Assembly: GCF_002744715.1 (NCBI RefSeq)
Contig: NZ_KZ319368.1
Span: 248,001 to 312,000, forward strand
Source of the DNA: Marinobacter profundi
GTDB lineage: Bacteria > Pseudomonadota > Gammaproteobacteria > Pseudomonadales > Oleiphilaceae
Length of the DNA stretch: 64,000 nucleotides
Direction of reading: 5' to 3'
Shown: piece by piece, positions 24,447 to 34,147 of the stretch
Layout of the letters: each line of letters starts with the position of its first letter
Numbering within the stretch: the first letter of the stretch is position 1
Program-made: the position numbers and the translations under genes
Notes under the pieces: model-generated
What the model was told of the DNA's origin: nothing
The model's input: only the letters and a program-made list of their open reading frames with translations
The model's database searches: none

Positions 24447-26215
24447 GCCGACTCGCTGAATTGCATCTGATGCAGCTGGGCGTAAGCGCCCCCCGCCGCA
24501 AGCAGCTCCTCGTGGCGTCCGGATTCGACAATACGGCCACCATCCATCACCAGAATGCGGTCGGCCTTCTCGATGGTAGAAAGGCGATGGGCAATCACCA
24601 GCGTGGTTCGCCCCTGCATGACCGTTTCCAGCGCTTCCTGGATGTGCCGCTCGGATTCGGTATCGAGCGCCGACGTTGCTTCATCCAGAATCAGGATTGG
24701 TGCGTTTTTCAGGAGCGCCCGGGCGATCGCCAGGCGCTGCCGCTGGCCACCGGACAACATCACACCGTTATCACCGATCATGGTGTCCAGCCCATCCGGC
24801 ATCCGGTCGATGAATTCCAGGGCGTGCGCCTTGGCCGCCGCTTCGCGGATTTCCTCAAGACTGTGATCCCGTAGCGCACCGTAGGCAATGTTGGCCGCAA
24901 TGGTGTCATTGAACAGCACCACATTCTGGGTCACCAGGGCGATCTGTGCCCGCAATGCCGACAGCCGGAAATCCCGGATCGAACAGCCGTCGATGCGGAT
25001 ATCCCCTTCACTGATTTCGTAGAACCGGGGCAGCAAGCTGACCATGGTGGACTTGCCGCTGCCGGAGCGACCAACCAGGGCAACGCTCTGGCCGGCGGGT
25101 ATCTCCAGGCTGATGTCCTGCAGCACGTTATCCAGCTGATCGCGGTAGCGGAAGGCAACCCGGTCAAACTCTATGTTGCCCTCGACCCGCTCAGGCTCAA
25201 AGCTGCCGTTGTCGTGTTCCGGCTCTTCGTCCATGGTTTCAAAGACATCGTGGGCCGCAGCCACCCCTTTCTGGATCTTGGCATGGACCGAGGTGACCTG
25301 GCGGATCGGCTTGGCCATGGTGGTAGCTGCAGTAATGAAGGCGACCAGCTGGCCGGTGGTCATCGCGCCGCGAATTTCCGGAGCCAGCATCGTCCACACC
25401 AAAGAGGCGATGGCCACCGCAACCAGCACCTGGATCACCGGAACGCTGATGGCCTGGGTAGAGGCCATCTTGAGACTCTGCTTGAGATTACGCTCACTCA
25501 CCTGGCGAAAACGTTCGCGCTCGTAGCCTTCACCCCCGAAGGTACGCACCACTCGGTAGCCGGTAATTGCCTCTGACGCCACATGGGTGATGTCCCCCAT
25601 GGAGCCCTGGATGCGCCGGCTGATCTTGCGGAAGCGCTTGCTGGCGTAACTGACCACCAGGCCAATGAGCGGGCCGACCGCAAGAAAGATCAGGGTCAGT
25701 TTCCAGTTGGTGTAGAGCATAAAGCCAAGCAGGCCGAGAATGGTCAGACCTTCGCGCAGGGTGATAGTCACCGCGTTGGTGGTGGCCTCGGCCACTTGCT
25801 CGACGTTAAAGGTGAGCTTGGAAACCAGGCGACCGGAGGCATTATCGTCGAAATAGCGGGAAGGCAGATCCATCAGCCGGTCAAACACCTGGGTACGCAG
25901 GGCATTGATCACCTGGCGGCCGACATAGCTGATGAAATACTGGCTCATGAACGTGCCCAGCCCCCGAAAGGCGAAGACCCCGACGATGAGCAGCGTGAGA
26001 AACAGCCGGTTCTGGTCGGTCGGGTTCTCGATGGCAGTAATAACATACTCCATCGCCGCGGCCATGCCGGTGGAGGCGGCCGCGTAGATGACGTTACCAA
26101 CCACCGCAAGGGAAAACGCGATCCAGAATGGCCGCGCGTAGGCCAGCAGCCGCTTGTAGGTCTGCCAGTTGGAACCCGCCCTTGCGGTGGGGGTCGGTGC
26201 TACCGGCTCGGTCAC
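24443..26215 (-). CDS. msbA: Lipid A export ATP-binding/permease protein MsbA
   Basis: MsbA flips core-lipid A across the inner membrane. The 590-residue half-transporter has six membrane helices in an ABC exporter domain (about 30-320) and an ATPase domain with Walker A GRSGSGKST (about 381-389), signature LSGGQRQR (about 485-492), Walker B ILILDEATSALD, and the switch His in VIAHRLST. It overlaps exbD by 4 bases and lpxK by 4 bases within the envelope operon. Confidence 0.95.
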   Translation of the reverse strand: MTEPVAPTPTARAGSNWQTYKRLLAYARPFWIAFSLAVVGNVIYAAASTGMAAAMEYVITAIENPTDQNRLFLTLLIVGVFAFRGLGTFMSQYFISYVGRQVINALRTQVFDRLMDLPSRYFDDNASGRLVSKLTFNVEQVAEATTNAVTITLREGLTILGLLGFMLYTNWKLTLIFLAVGPLIGLVVSYASKRFRKISRRIQGSMGDITHVASEAITGYRVVRTFGGEGYERERFRQVSERNLKQSLKMASTQAISVPVIQVLVAVAIASLVWTMLAPEIRGAMTTGQLVAFITAATTMAKPIRQVTSVHAKIQKGVAAAHDVFETMDEEPEHDNGSFEPERVEGNIEFDRVAFRYRDQLDNVLQDISLEIPAGQSVALVGRSGSGKSTMVSLLPRFYEISEGDIRIDGCSIRDFRLSALRAQIALVTQNVVLFNDTIAANIAYGALRDHSLEEIREAAAKAHALEFIDRMPDGLDTMIGDNGVMLSGGQRQRLAIARALLKNAPILILDEATSALDTESERHIQEALETVMQGRTTLVIAHRLSTIEKADRILVMDGGRIVESGRHEELLAAGGAYAQLHQMQFSESA

Positions 26216-26634
26216 GGTTCGTCACCACTTCGCTCGGTGGTAATGCTCAGCTTGGCAAACCCGAGTCGACCGGCCACATCCATCGCCCGCACCACGAATT
26301 CATGGGGGGTCTGGGCGTCGGCCGTAATGATGAACGGCAGGGATGTGTCGCCCTCAGCCAGCTCGCTGACCGCCCGCTCGAGGGTTTCCCGCCGGTTATT
26401 CACCAGGGCCCGGTCGTTCACCGCATACTGCCCCTGGGCGTTGATCACCACATCAATCTGGCGTATTTCCGTTTCCGCCACGTCGCCATTGGCCTCGGGC
26501 AGATCCACCTTGAGGTGACTCTCCCGGGTAAACGTGGTGGAAACCATGAAGAAAATCAGCAACAGGAACACCACGTCGATCAGCGGCGTGAGGTCTACCC
26601 CGACTTCCTGACTTCTCTGGCGCTTGAACTTCAC
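26212..26634 (-). CDS. exbD: ExbD/TolR-family biopolymer transport protein
   Basis: This 140-residue inner-membrane protein has one membrane helix (about 17-35) carrying the proton-relay Asp20 in LTPLIDVVFLLLIFF, and a periplasmic domain. With ExbB it forms the proton-driven motor that energises TonB-type transporters or Tol-like functions. Placement just before msbA-lpxK is the arrangement known from Pseudomonas and relatives, where it is linked to the envelope rather than to iron genes. The partner TonB is not in the window. Confidence 0.9.
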   Translation of the reverse strand: MKFKRQRSQEVGVDLTPLIDVVFLLLIFFMVSTTFTRESHLKVDLPEANGDVAETEIRQIDVVINAQGQYAVNDRALVNNRRETLERAVSELAEGDTSLPFIITADAQTPHEFVVRAMDVAGRLGFAKLSITTERSGDEP

Positions 26635-26639
26635 GGCGT

Positions 26640-27266
26640 TCAGGCTCCCTCGACGTCGATTTCGCGGTCACCGTGGACCACTTCCACCAGCTTGATCGCT
26701 TCCTGCTCCATGCTGACCACCAGTTCGTCCACCCGACGGATGAAGTAGCGGTGGGCAATCAGTGAAGGGATTGCAACACTCAGACCGGCCGCAGTGGTAA
26801 TCAGCGCTTCCGAGATCCCGCCCGCAAGGTTACCGGCATTGCCGACACCCGCCAGCTGGATCTCGGCAAACACCTTGATCATCCCGATAACGGTACCCAG
26901 CAAGCCCAGCAGCGGGGTAATCGTGGCTACGGTACCCAGCGGATTGAGAAACCGTTCCAGTTCATGGATGACCTGGCTGGCCTCGTGTTCGATGCTCTCT
27001 TTCATGATCTCGCGACCATGCTTGGCGTTCATCAGGCCGCCGGCGAGTACCCGGCCAAGGGGCGAGGAACCTTGCAGGGCCTTGAGCTTGCGGCCGTTAA
27101 GCTCTTTCTTCTTGATCCAGCGCCAGAGCTCGTTGATCGTTTCCTGCGGCGCAACACGGGACACCCTCAGGGTCCAGAAACGCTCCAGGATAATGGCAAG
27201 GGCAAGAATGGAACAGGCAACAATTGGCACCATGAGGATGCCGCCAGCTTTCAACAGCTCGAACAC
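26640..27266 (-). CDS. exbB: ExbB/TolQ/MotA-family proton channel protein
   Basis: This 208-residue protein has three membrane helices (about 8-30, 115-135 and 160-178). The family segments LLGLLGTVIGMIKVF and ITTAAGLSVAIPS line the proton path with ExbD. It is the first gene of the minus-strand envelope operon, 5 bases before exbD. The 82-base gap to comEC upstream may hold the operon promoter, which I could not fix. Confidence 0.92.
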   Translation of the reverse strand: MFELLKAGGILMVPIVACSILALAIILERFWTLRVSRVAPQETINELWRWIKKKELNGRKLKALQGSSPLGRVLAGGLMNAKHGREIMKESIEHEASQVIHELERFLNPLGTVATITPLLGLLGTVIGMIKVFAEIQLAGVGNAGNLAGGISEALITTAAGLSVAIPSLIAHRYFIRRVDELVVSMEQEAIKLVEVVHGDREIDVEGA

Positions 27267-27348
27267 GCTTGGACTCCCTGATTGTTAACAAGCCGCGCTA
27301 CTTTAGCATAGCTGCGGTCCGGGGCCACACCGGGAATGTCACAGTATT

Positions 27349-29796
27349 TTAACGACCCTGCCAATGTGCTTCGGGCGGCCGTATCCAGAACGGCGCACCG
27401 TCACGTTCCTGTCCGCTGACGATGCCTTGCGGGGTCAGCAGGAATCGCAGCGCACCGGAGTAGGCCGTATTGAAGGATTCCGCACCGGCCTCGCGATAGC
27501 GTCGCACCACCTCCCCATAGGGATGGCCATAGCGGTGCCGGTAACCGGCACTGTATACCACCACATTGGCCGTCAATGCTGCCACCCAGGCCACGGATGA
27601 CGAGGTCTTGCTGCCATGGTGGCCGGCAATCACAAGGCGCCGCCGGGGCGCAGGTACTTCACCGATAAAATCAATCAGGGCAGGCTCCGCGACGACACTC
27701 AGGTCTCCCGGGATCACCACCTCGGTTCCGTTGGCCCGCATCAGCAGAGCGCAGGACCGGTCATTACCGGATAACCGGGCCGCAGCCACACCCGCTGCTG
27801 CGGAAAAATGCCAGAGCCGCACATCCAACCCCAGACCGGGAACGGCCGCACCACTCCGGCACGGCTCTACCTCGGGAATCCCCTCGCCGTCGCCCAACAG
27901 TTCCCGCAGCCGCGCCGGCTCGCCAGTGATAATCCGGTCCACCTGCAGCGACCCGAGCAGCAAGGGCAGCCCACCGGCATGATCCCGGTCGCCGTGGCTG
28001 ACGATCAGGGTGTCGATGCGGCGTATCCCCTGGGCCCGTAACCCCGGGAGCAGCACGCTAGCAACCGCGGAATACCCGGCTGGCGATTCCGGGCCGCTGT
28101 CGTAGAGGATCACCCGGTCGCGGTGACGAATCAGCACGGACAGGCCCTGACCAACGTCCCAGACCCGCAGCTCGGGATACTCCGGCCCGGCGCTGTTGAC
28201 CGGGGCAGCCCGCCACACCACCGAACCCGCCGCCCAACACCCGATGACTACCAGGGCGGCCCGGCGAGCGCCCGTTGAGGGCACTGCCAGCAGGATAAGC
28301 ACCAGCACCGCAAATGCCACCACCACCGGCAACGGCACCAGCGGTTGCTGCACCGGCACCGCTGCCAGCCATTCCAGCAGGCGCCAGAGCAACTCGACCA
28401 CCGCATCAAGGACCGGGGCAACCCAGACCACGGTCGCCGGAAACACCAGTACCAGGCAAACGCCGGCCAGAACCGCAGGCATGACCAGGACCGATACCAG
28501 CGGAATTGCGAGCAGATTGGCCGGAAACCCCATCAGCGTCTGATCCTGCCCCAGAACGGCCAGGATCGGCCAGAGCCCGGCGAACACCGCGAACTGGGCC
28601 AGTAACAGGCCCGCCAACCAGCCACTGCCGGCGATCCGGCGGGCGAAGGTGAGCAACAGCACCGCAACCGCACCAAACGATAGCCAGAAGCCCTGGTCCA
28701 GCGGCGCGGCCGGGTCAATCACCAGCACTACCGCCAGGGCAAGGCCCCACCCCTGCCAACTGCGCCCCTGCTGCCCGCGCAGAATCAGCCAGCCGGCAAT
28801 GGCCACCATCAACAGTGCCCGCCGGGTCGGGACCGTAAAGCCGGCAACCAGGGCATAAACCAGGCTGGCAGCCACCACCAGGCAAAACGTCACGGCGCGA
28901 CTCCAGCCGGGCGTCAGCCAGCGCATTCCCGTGCGGGCGGGCAGCGGCATGCGGGTCAATAACTGACGGAGAATCAGCCCGACACCGATGGCCACCAAAC
29001 CGAGATGAAGTCCGGAAATCGCGACCAGGTGAATGGTGCCGGTCGCCTTGAGCACTTCCCAGTGGGCCGGCGTCATGGCGCCGCGGTCGCCCATCGCCAG
29101 TGACGCAATCAGCGGGAAATGACGGGCTTCCCCCAGCAGGGCACGCAAGCGGGCCGCCAACCGGCCCCTGGCCTGATGATAATGGCAGGCCAGACTGCAC
29201 GATCCGCCGGTAACCGCCTCGATGTCACGCACCGTGCCGGTCGCCCCGAATCCCTGACGATACAGCCAGGTCTCATAACGGAATCCCGCCGGGTTCACGC
29301 TGCCATGGGGGCGCTTGAGCACAACGGTTGCGCGGACCCGGTGCGGCAGGTCGCGGGTGGCCTCTGACCCATACCAGGCGAGTCGCAATCTGGTCGGCAG
29401 CTGTGCGGCTTCCTCCGCAGCAAACTCCGGCCAGCCATCCACACACAGCGGAAAGCGCACGCTGCCAAAGCTGCCAGTGGCGGGGATATCACACAGATAA
29501 CCGGTGACGGTCAGCGGCACTCCCTCCAGTGACTGCCCGCCCACCTGGCGTGGCAGCCGATCGGCCAACCGCTCCTCAGCCGACCAGGAGGCCCAGCCAA
29601 GGCCCGCCAGCAGCCAGGCCAGAAAGACCAGCAGCGACAGCGTTGCCCGGTGGCGAATTAGGTAAATACCGCAAAGCAGGGCAACCGCGGCGCCAAAAAG
29701 GCCGTAGAAAGGTAGAACGGCGCCGAACCAATACAGTAAGATAACGCCGCATGCGAAAGGAGCCCATCCCCGGGCTGAAAACGGATTTCCGGACAA
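27349..29796 (-). CDS. comEC: DNA internalization protein ComEC/Rec2
   Basis: ComEC forms the inner-membrane channel that passes single-stranded DNA into the cytosol during transformation. The 815-residue protein has N-terminal membrane helices with a DUF4131 region, the Competence domain with many helices (about 220-500), and a C-terminal metallo-beta-lactamase domain with SHGDRDHAGG (about 595-605) and VIAGHHGSKTSSS. The TTG start at 29796 follows a perfect AGGAGG at 7 bases. The length is complete, so natural competence is possible if pilus genes exist elsewhere. The start overlaps the region upstream of the divergent DUF2062 gene. Confidence 0.93.
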   Translation of the reverse strand: MSGNPFSARGWAPFACGVILLYWFGAVLPFYGLFGAAVALLCGIYLIRHRATLSLLVFLAWLLAGLGWASWSAEERLADRLPRQVGGQSLEGVPLTVTGYLCDIPATGSFGSVRFPLCVDGWPEFAAEEAAQLPTRLRLAWYGSEATRDLPHRVRATVVLKRPHGSVNPAGFRYETWLYRQGFGATGTVRDIEAVTGGSCSLACHYHQARGRLAARLRALLGEARHFPLIASLAMGDRGAMTPAHWEVLKATGTIHLVAISGLHLGLVAIGVGLILRQLLTRMPLPARTGMRWLTPGWSRAVTFCLVVAASLVYALVAGFTVPTRRALLMVAIAGWLILRGQQGRSWQGWGLALAVVLVIDPAAPLDQGFWLSFGAVAVLLLTFARRIAGSGWLAGLLLAQFAVFAGLWPILAVLGQDQTLMGFPANLLAIPLVSVLVMPAVLAGVCLVLVFPATVVWVAPVLDAVVELLWRLLEWLAAVPVQQPLVPLPVVVAFAVLVLILLAVPSTGARRAALVVIGCWAAGSVVWRAAPVNSAGPEYPELRVWDVGQGLSVLIRHRDRVILYDSGPESPAGYSAVASVLLPGLRAQGIRRIDTLIVSHGDRDHAGGLPLLLGSLQVDRIITGEPARLRELLGDGEGIPEVEPCRSGAAVPGLGLDVRLWHFSAAAGVAAARLSGNDRSCALLMRANGTEVVIPGDLSVVAEPALIDFIGEVPAPRRRLVIAGHHGSKTSSSVAWVAALTANVVVYSAGYRHRYGHPYGEVVRRYREAGAESFNTAYSGALRFLLTPQGIVSGQERDGAPFWIRPPEAHWQGR

Positions 29797-29876
29797 TCCC
29801 TGTCCTCCTGAAATACACCTGGTTTCAATCCTGCTTAGGGGCTGAACCCATTACCCTGTACAGGCAGAACTTCCTG

Positions 29877-30410
29877 ATGCCAAAGAAGTTCATGAAACGC
29901 TATCTGCCATCTCCCGAAAAGGTGCGCTCCATGGAGTCCCTGCACTTTCTCGGGGATATCCTTCATGAACCCAACCTCTGGCACATCAACCGTCACGGCG
30001 TGGCACGGGCCTTTCTGATCGGGCTCTTCCTGGCAATGATCCCGATGCCATTCCAGATGCTGGCGGCGGCCTTCTGCGCCATCTGGTTCAATGCCAATCT
30101 GCCGCTGTCCGTCGCACTGGTGTGGGTCAGCAACCCGGTCACCATGCCGCCGTTGTTCTATTTCAACTACAAACTGGGTGCCTGGCTGCTGAACCGCCCG
30201 GTACTGGAATTCGAGTTTGAACTGGATCTTTCCTGGATCAGCGAGCGCATGCTCGACATCGGCATCCCGCTGTACTTCGGCTCACTGGTTGTCGCCACTG
30301 CCAGCGGATGCCTGGCCTACGTGGCGATCCAGTATCTGTGGCGCCGAAAGGTCCGTAACGACTGGGCCGAGCGGCGCCTGCTGCGGTGCAAACGCCGCAG
30401 TTCCGATTAA
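29877..30410 (+). CDS. DUF2062 family membrane protein
   Basis: This 177-residue protein starts MPKKFMKRYLPSPEKV, the usual DUF2062 beginning, and has three hydrophobic segments (about 55-80, 83-105 and 140-165) with the conserved HGVARAFLIGLF and WVSNPVTMPP patterns. The function of the family is unknown. The longer upstream frame (to 29751) is not supported, as it overlaps the comEC start. The stop overlaps the lolD stop (convergent, TTAA). Confidence 0.85.
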   Translation: MPKKFMKRYLPSPEKVRSMESLHFLGDILHEPNLWHINRHGVARAFLIGLFLAMIPMPFQMLAAAFCAIWFNANLPLSVALVWVSNPVTMPPLFYFNYKLGAWLLNRPVLEFEFELDLSWISERMLDIGIPLYFGSLVVATASGCLAYVAIQYLWRRKVRNDWAERRLLRCKRRSSD

Positions 30411-31120
30411 GCCGGATCCTGCTGTAACCGCCCCTGTTCCAGGCGCATGACCCGACCGAGGCTGCGTGCCATGGTCATATCATGGGTAACCATTACGAAC
30501 GCCAGCCCCAGCTGGTCCCGCAGCGACTCAATCAGCTCCCGCACGCCGCGACCGGTCTGTTCGTCCAGATTGCCGGTGGGCTCATCCATCAGCACGCAAT
30601 CAGGCTCGTTGACCAGCGCCCGGGCAATCGCCACCCGCTGACGCTCCCCTCCGGACAGCTCTCCCGGTTTGTGCCCCAACCTTGGCGCCAGGCCAACCCG
30701 CTCCAGAATAGCCTCCGCCCGGCCACTGGCCTCCTTGACCCCCTGCCCGCCCAGAACGCAGGGCATCATCACATTCTCCAGCGCCGAGAATTCCGGTAAC
30801 AGATGATGGAACTGGTAGACAAAGCCGAGATGGCGGTTGCGGAAGCGCGCACGGGCGGCTTCGCTCATGCGGTGAATGTCCTGGCCGCAAATCGCAATAT
30901 GGCCGGAAGACGGCCGGTCCAGCCCCCCGAGCAGGTTCAGCAGCGTGGTTTTGCCGGCACCGCTGGAGCCCACGATGGCCACGGTTTCACCACTGGACAC
31001 CTGCAACGAGATGTCCGAAAAAATGGTCAGCTCCACCGGCCCTTCGGTGTAGGTCCGCGTTACCCGGTCACAATCGATGACCAGGGGCGGCGCTGCGTTT
31101 GCTCCGGTCCGGTTATTCAT
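30407..31120 (-). CDS. lolD: Lipoprotein-releasing ABC transporter, ATPase LolD
   Basis: LolD powers release of outer-membrane lipoproteins from the inner membrane to LolA. The 237-residue ATPase has Walker A GSSGAGKTTLLN, the LolD-specific LGFVYQFHHLLPEFSALENV stretch, signature LSGGERQRVAIARAL and MDEPTGNLD. Its start overlaps the end of the permease gene by 8 bases, so the two are coupled. Confidence 0.95.
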   Translation of the reverse strand: MNNRTGANAAPPLVIDCDRVTRTYTEGPVELTIFSDISLQVSSGETVAIVGSSGAGKTTLLNLLGGLDRPSSGHIAICGQDIHRMSEAARARFRNRHLGFVYQFHHLLPEFSALENVMMPCVLGGQGVKEASGRAEAILERVGLAPRLGHKPGELSGGERQRVAIARALVNEPDCVLMDEPTGNLDEQTGRGVRELIESLRDQLGLAFVMVTHDMTMARSLGRVMRLEQGRLQQDPA

Positions 31121-32354
31121 AACGTAGGGCCTCCGCGGGATCCACGCGCGAAGCGCGCCATGCCGGATAGATGGTAGCCAGCAGGCTCATCGCGAAGCCG
31201 GCACCGCTGATGATAAACACGTCCTGCCACTGCAGCTGCGAAGGCAGGTAACTGATGAAGTAGACATCCGCACTCAGGAACTGGTGCCCCAGGGCGCCCT
31301 CAAGCCAGGCAATAAAGCCCGAGATGTTATAGGCCCCAAGGACGCCCAGGGTGGTACCCACCAGGACACCGAAGATCCCGATCACTGCCCCCTGGATAAT
31401 GAAAATCCGCATGATCCGTCCCGGCGTGGCGCCCATCGTACGGAGGATGGCGATATCGGCGGTTTTATCGGTCACCACCATCACCAGGGTCGACACGATG
31501 TTGAAGGCGGCCACAGCCACGATGAACATCAGCAGCAGGCCGATCATGGTCTTTTCCATGCGGATTGCCTGGAACAGGTTACCGTGGGTTCGCGTCCAGT
31601 CCGAAATGTAGTAACGTCCCCCCAGCCCGCGGGCAGCCTCCTCCGCTACCAATGGTGCCTTGAACAGGTCATCCACCAGCAGCCGGACGCCCTCGGCCTT
31701 GCCACCGGTACGCATCAGTTTGGCGGCGTCATCCATATGGATCAGCGTATAATTGCCATCAAGCTCTGCACCCACGCTGAAAATGCCCTTGACGGTAAAG
31801 CGCTTGAGACGGGGCAGCACACCTGCCGGCGTTATTGACGCTTCCGGCAGTACCACGGTGACCCGGTCCCCGACCTGCAGGCGCAGACTTGCCGCCATCA
31901 GCCGCCCGATGATAATTCCGAACTCACCCGGCTTAAGGTCATCCAGCGCGCCTTCGGTCATGTGGTTCTCGATAATGGAAACAGAGCCTTCCTCTTCCGG
32001 CAGAATCCCGTTCAACAACACGCCACGCACGTTACCGCCCCCGGTTACCATGCCCTGCCCCTGGATAAACGGTGCCGCGGCGATTACCGAGGGGTGGCCG
32101 GTAACCTCACGGTCCACCGCTTCCCAGTTTTCCAGGTAGGCCTCGCCGCGAATCACCGCATGGGGCACCATGCCAAGGATGCGCTGCTTGAGTTCGCGGT
32201 CGAAGCCGTTCATCACCGACAGCACAATAATGAGAACTGCGACACCGAGCATGAGCCCGATCATTGAAGTCAGGGAGATAAACGAAATAAAGTGATTGCG
32301 TCGCTTCGCTGCGGTATATCGCAAACCGACGTACAACGATAAAGGTTTGAACAT
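31113..32354 (-). CDS. lolC: Lipoprotein-releasing permease LolC/LolE family
   Basis: This 413-residue MacB/FtsX-type permease has one N-terminal membrane helix (about 23-45), a large periplasmic domain, and three C-terminal helices (about 270-300, 315-345, 375-395). The periplasmic loop ITPAGVLPRLKRF resembles the LolC hook that binds LolA. Only one permease gene lies beside lolD here, while E. coli has lolC and lolE. It may be a LolF-type single permease forming homodimers, or a lolE may lie elsewhere. Confidence 0.9.
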   Translation of the reverse strand: MFKPLSLYVGLRYTAAKRRNHFISFISLTSMIGLMLGVAVLIIVLSVMNGFDRELKQRILGMVPHAVIRGEAYLENWEAVDREVTGHPSVIAAAPFIQGQGMVTGGGNVRGVLLNGILPEEEGSVSIIENHMTEGALDDLKPGEFGIIIGRLMAASLRLQVGDRVTVVLPEASITPAGVLPRLKRFTVKGIFSVGAELDGNYTLIHMDDAAKLMRTGGKAEGVRLLVDDLFKAPLVAEEAARGLGGRYYISDWTRTHGNLFQAIRMEKTMIGLLLMFIVAVAAFNIVSTLVMVVTDKTADIAILRTMGATPGRIMRIFIIQGAVIGIFGVLVGTTLGVLGAYNISGFIAWLEGALGHQFLSADVYFISYLPSQLQWQDVFIISGAGFAMSLLATIYPAWRASRVDPAEALRYE

Positions 32355-32649
32355 GTGGATGAGCCTGCTGCTGCCCTCTGGTTCTTTGAATCTTCCGCCG
32401 GCTCACTCACGGGCAGGAAGCTGCTAAACTGATCTTGTTCAATAAAAACAACGGGTCAGAGAAGTACCGGTGCTCGCCGGGCCTGTGCCGGAAAATGCGA
32501 TACACCGGCTGCCTGACAGGCGCGCATTATGGCCCTTGAGCAAAATCCGTTGCAACCAGACACCGTTATCCGATATTACGTTTTATCCATGTCCTGCCCC
32601 GGAATCCGCCGGAAGGAAGGAACACAAGAGACCAGGGAGTACCGAACTG

Positions 32650-32955
32650 ATGAGAAAAATGACCATGACAGCGCTGGGTGCCGCGGTATCACTTACCGTA
32701 TTCGCCGCCCTTCCGGTTGCGACCGTTTCCGCAGAAGAAGTCCGGGTTCCTGTCATGTCCCAGGCGGACCGCAGCAGCACCAGCCTCCCCAGGGCCGGCC
32801 AGAGCCAGGACAAGGTACGCGCCAGTTTCGGTGCGCCGCGGAATGTCCAGGGACCGGTTGGCGAGCCGCCGATTACCCAGTGGGACTACCCTGCGTTTAC
32901 CGTGTACTTTGAATACGACAAGGTGATCCATACCGTAATGAAACGCGGACAATAA
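32650..32955 (+). CDS. Small secreted protein, possibly BamE/SmpA-like fold
   Basis: This 101-residue protein has a clear signal peptide (hydrophobic residues 6-28, then AEE at the likely cleavage site). The mature part contains SQDKVRASFGAP and ITQWDYPAFTVYFEYDKV, the pattern of the small SmpA/BamE-like domain. It is probably periplasmic. The ATG at 32650 follows GGGAG at 9 bases; a longer frame to 32470 is rejected because it would bury the signal peptide. The function is unknown. Confidence 0.75.
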   Translation: MRKMTMTALGAAVSLTVFAALPVATVSAEEVRVPVMSQADRSSTSLPRAGQSQDKVRASFGAPRNVQGPVGEPPITQWDYPAFTVYFEYDKVIHTVMKRGQ

Positions 32956-33094
32956 CCGGACACATGCCCCGGGGGCCCGCCGCCAGCGAACCGGCACCGG
33001 CAGGCGGTGAAAAATCCCCGGGATGGCCTGACTCCTGTGCCCGGGTCCGATAGAATGACAGCCTTTTAACATTGCGACACAGGGTGGTTGTGAT

Positions 33095-34147
33095 TTGAGT
33101 CCGAAACGAGTGATGCCCGCCGAGTGGGCGCCGCAAAGCGCCGTCATGCTGACCTGGCCCCATCCGGGCACCGACTGGGCCGATATTCTGGCCGAAGTGG
33201 AACCGGTGTTCCTCGATATTGCCAGGGCAACCCTGCGCTTCGAAAACGTGCTGATCAGCTGTGAACACGTTGCCCGGCTCCAGGAGCTGGAACGGGATCT
33301 CAATGATTTTGCCCTCCGCAACGAACTGCCCGGACGCGTAATCGCGGTGCCGGCGCCGGCCGACGACACCTGGGCGAGAGACCACGGCCCACTTGCGGTC
33401 CAGCGGGACGGTCAACTGGAACTGCTCGATTTCCGTTTCAATGCCTGGGGTGGCAAGTTTGACTGGCAGAAGGACAACGCCCTCAATCAGCGGATTGCCG
33501 ATACCGGCGCCTTCGGTGCCACGCCACTGGTGCCCGTTGACTTCGTGCTGGAGGGCGGCTCCATCGAATCTGACGGCGCCGGCACCATTCTGACGACCAG
33601 TGAATGCCTGCTGACACCCACCCGCAACCCGACGCTGGACCGGACCGCCATCGAGAACATGCTGCGGGAAACCCTGGGCGCCGAACAGGTCCATTGGCTC
33701 AACCACGGCTACCTGGCCGGTGACGATACCGACAGCCACATCGACACCCTGGCCCGGTTCTGCCAGCGGGACCACATCGCCTATGTCCGCTGCACCAACC
33801 CCGACGACGAGCACTACGGTGCCTTCCGGGCCATGGAAGAGGAACTGCAGCAGTTCCGTCAGGCCGATGGCAGCCCATACCGGCTGACCGCGCTGCCCTG
33901 GCCTGACGCGATCCATGACGAGGAGGGCCAGCGGTTGCCGGCCACCTATGCCAACTTCCTGATTATCAACGGCGCCGTGCTGCTCCCGGTGTATGACGTT
34001 CCCCAGGATACCGAGGCCGAGCAGATCCTCGCCGGCATCTTCCCGGACCGGGAGATCATCTGCATCAATTGTCGTCCGCTGATCGGCCAGCACGGCAGTC
34101 TTCATTGCGTCACCATGCAGATTCCCGAGGGAGTGGTTCAACCATGA
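33095..34147 (+). CDS. aguA: Agmatine deiminase
   Basis: It hydrolyses agmatine to N-carbamoylputrescine and ammonia, the first step of the arginine-derived putrescine route. The 350-residue protein is of the peptidyl-arginine deiminase fold, with DDTWARDHGP, the substrate-binding FVLEGGSIESDG, GHIDT-like DSHIDT, and the catalytic cysteine near the end (HC at 337-338). The TTG at 33095 follows AGGGTGG; an ATG seven codons in is an alternative. It overlaps aguB by 4 bases. Confidence 0.93.
   Translation: MSPKRVMPAEWAPQSAVMLTWPHPGTDWADILAEVEPVFLDIARATLRFENVLISCEHVARLQELERDLNDFALRNELPGRVIAVPAPADDTWARDHGPLAVQRDGQLELLDFRFNAWGGKFDWQKDNALNQRIADTGAFGATPLVPVDFVLEGGSIESDGAGTILTTSECLLTPTRNPTLDRTAIENMLRETLGAEQVHWLNHGYLAGDDTDSHIDTLARFCQRDHIAYVRCTNPDDEHYGAFRAMEEELQQFRQADGSPYRLTALPWPDAIHDEEGQRLPATYANFLIINGAVLLPVYDVPQDTEAEQILAGIFPDREIICINCRPLIGQHGSLHCVTMQIPEGVVQP

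Noticed and set aside
34069..34143. Upstream extension of aguB
   Set aside because: It overlaps aguA by 75 bases; the ATGA overlap start at 34144 gives family length and correct N-terminus.
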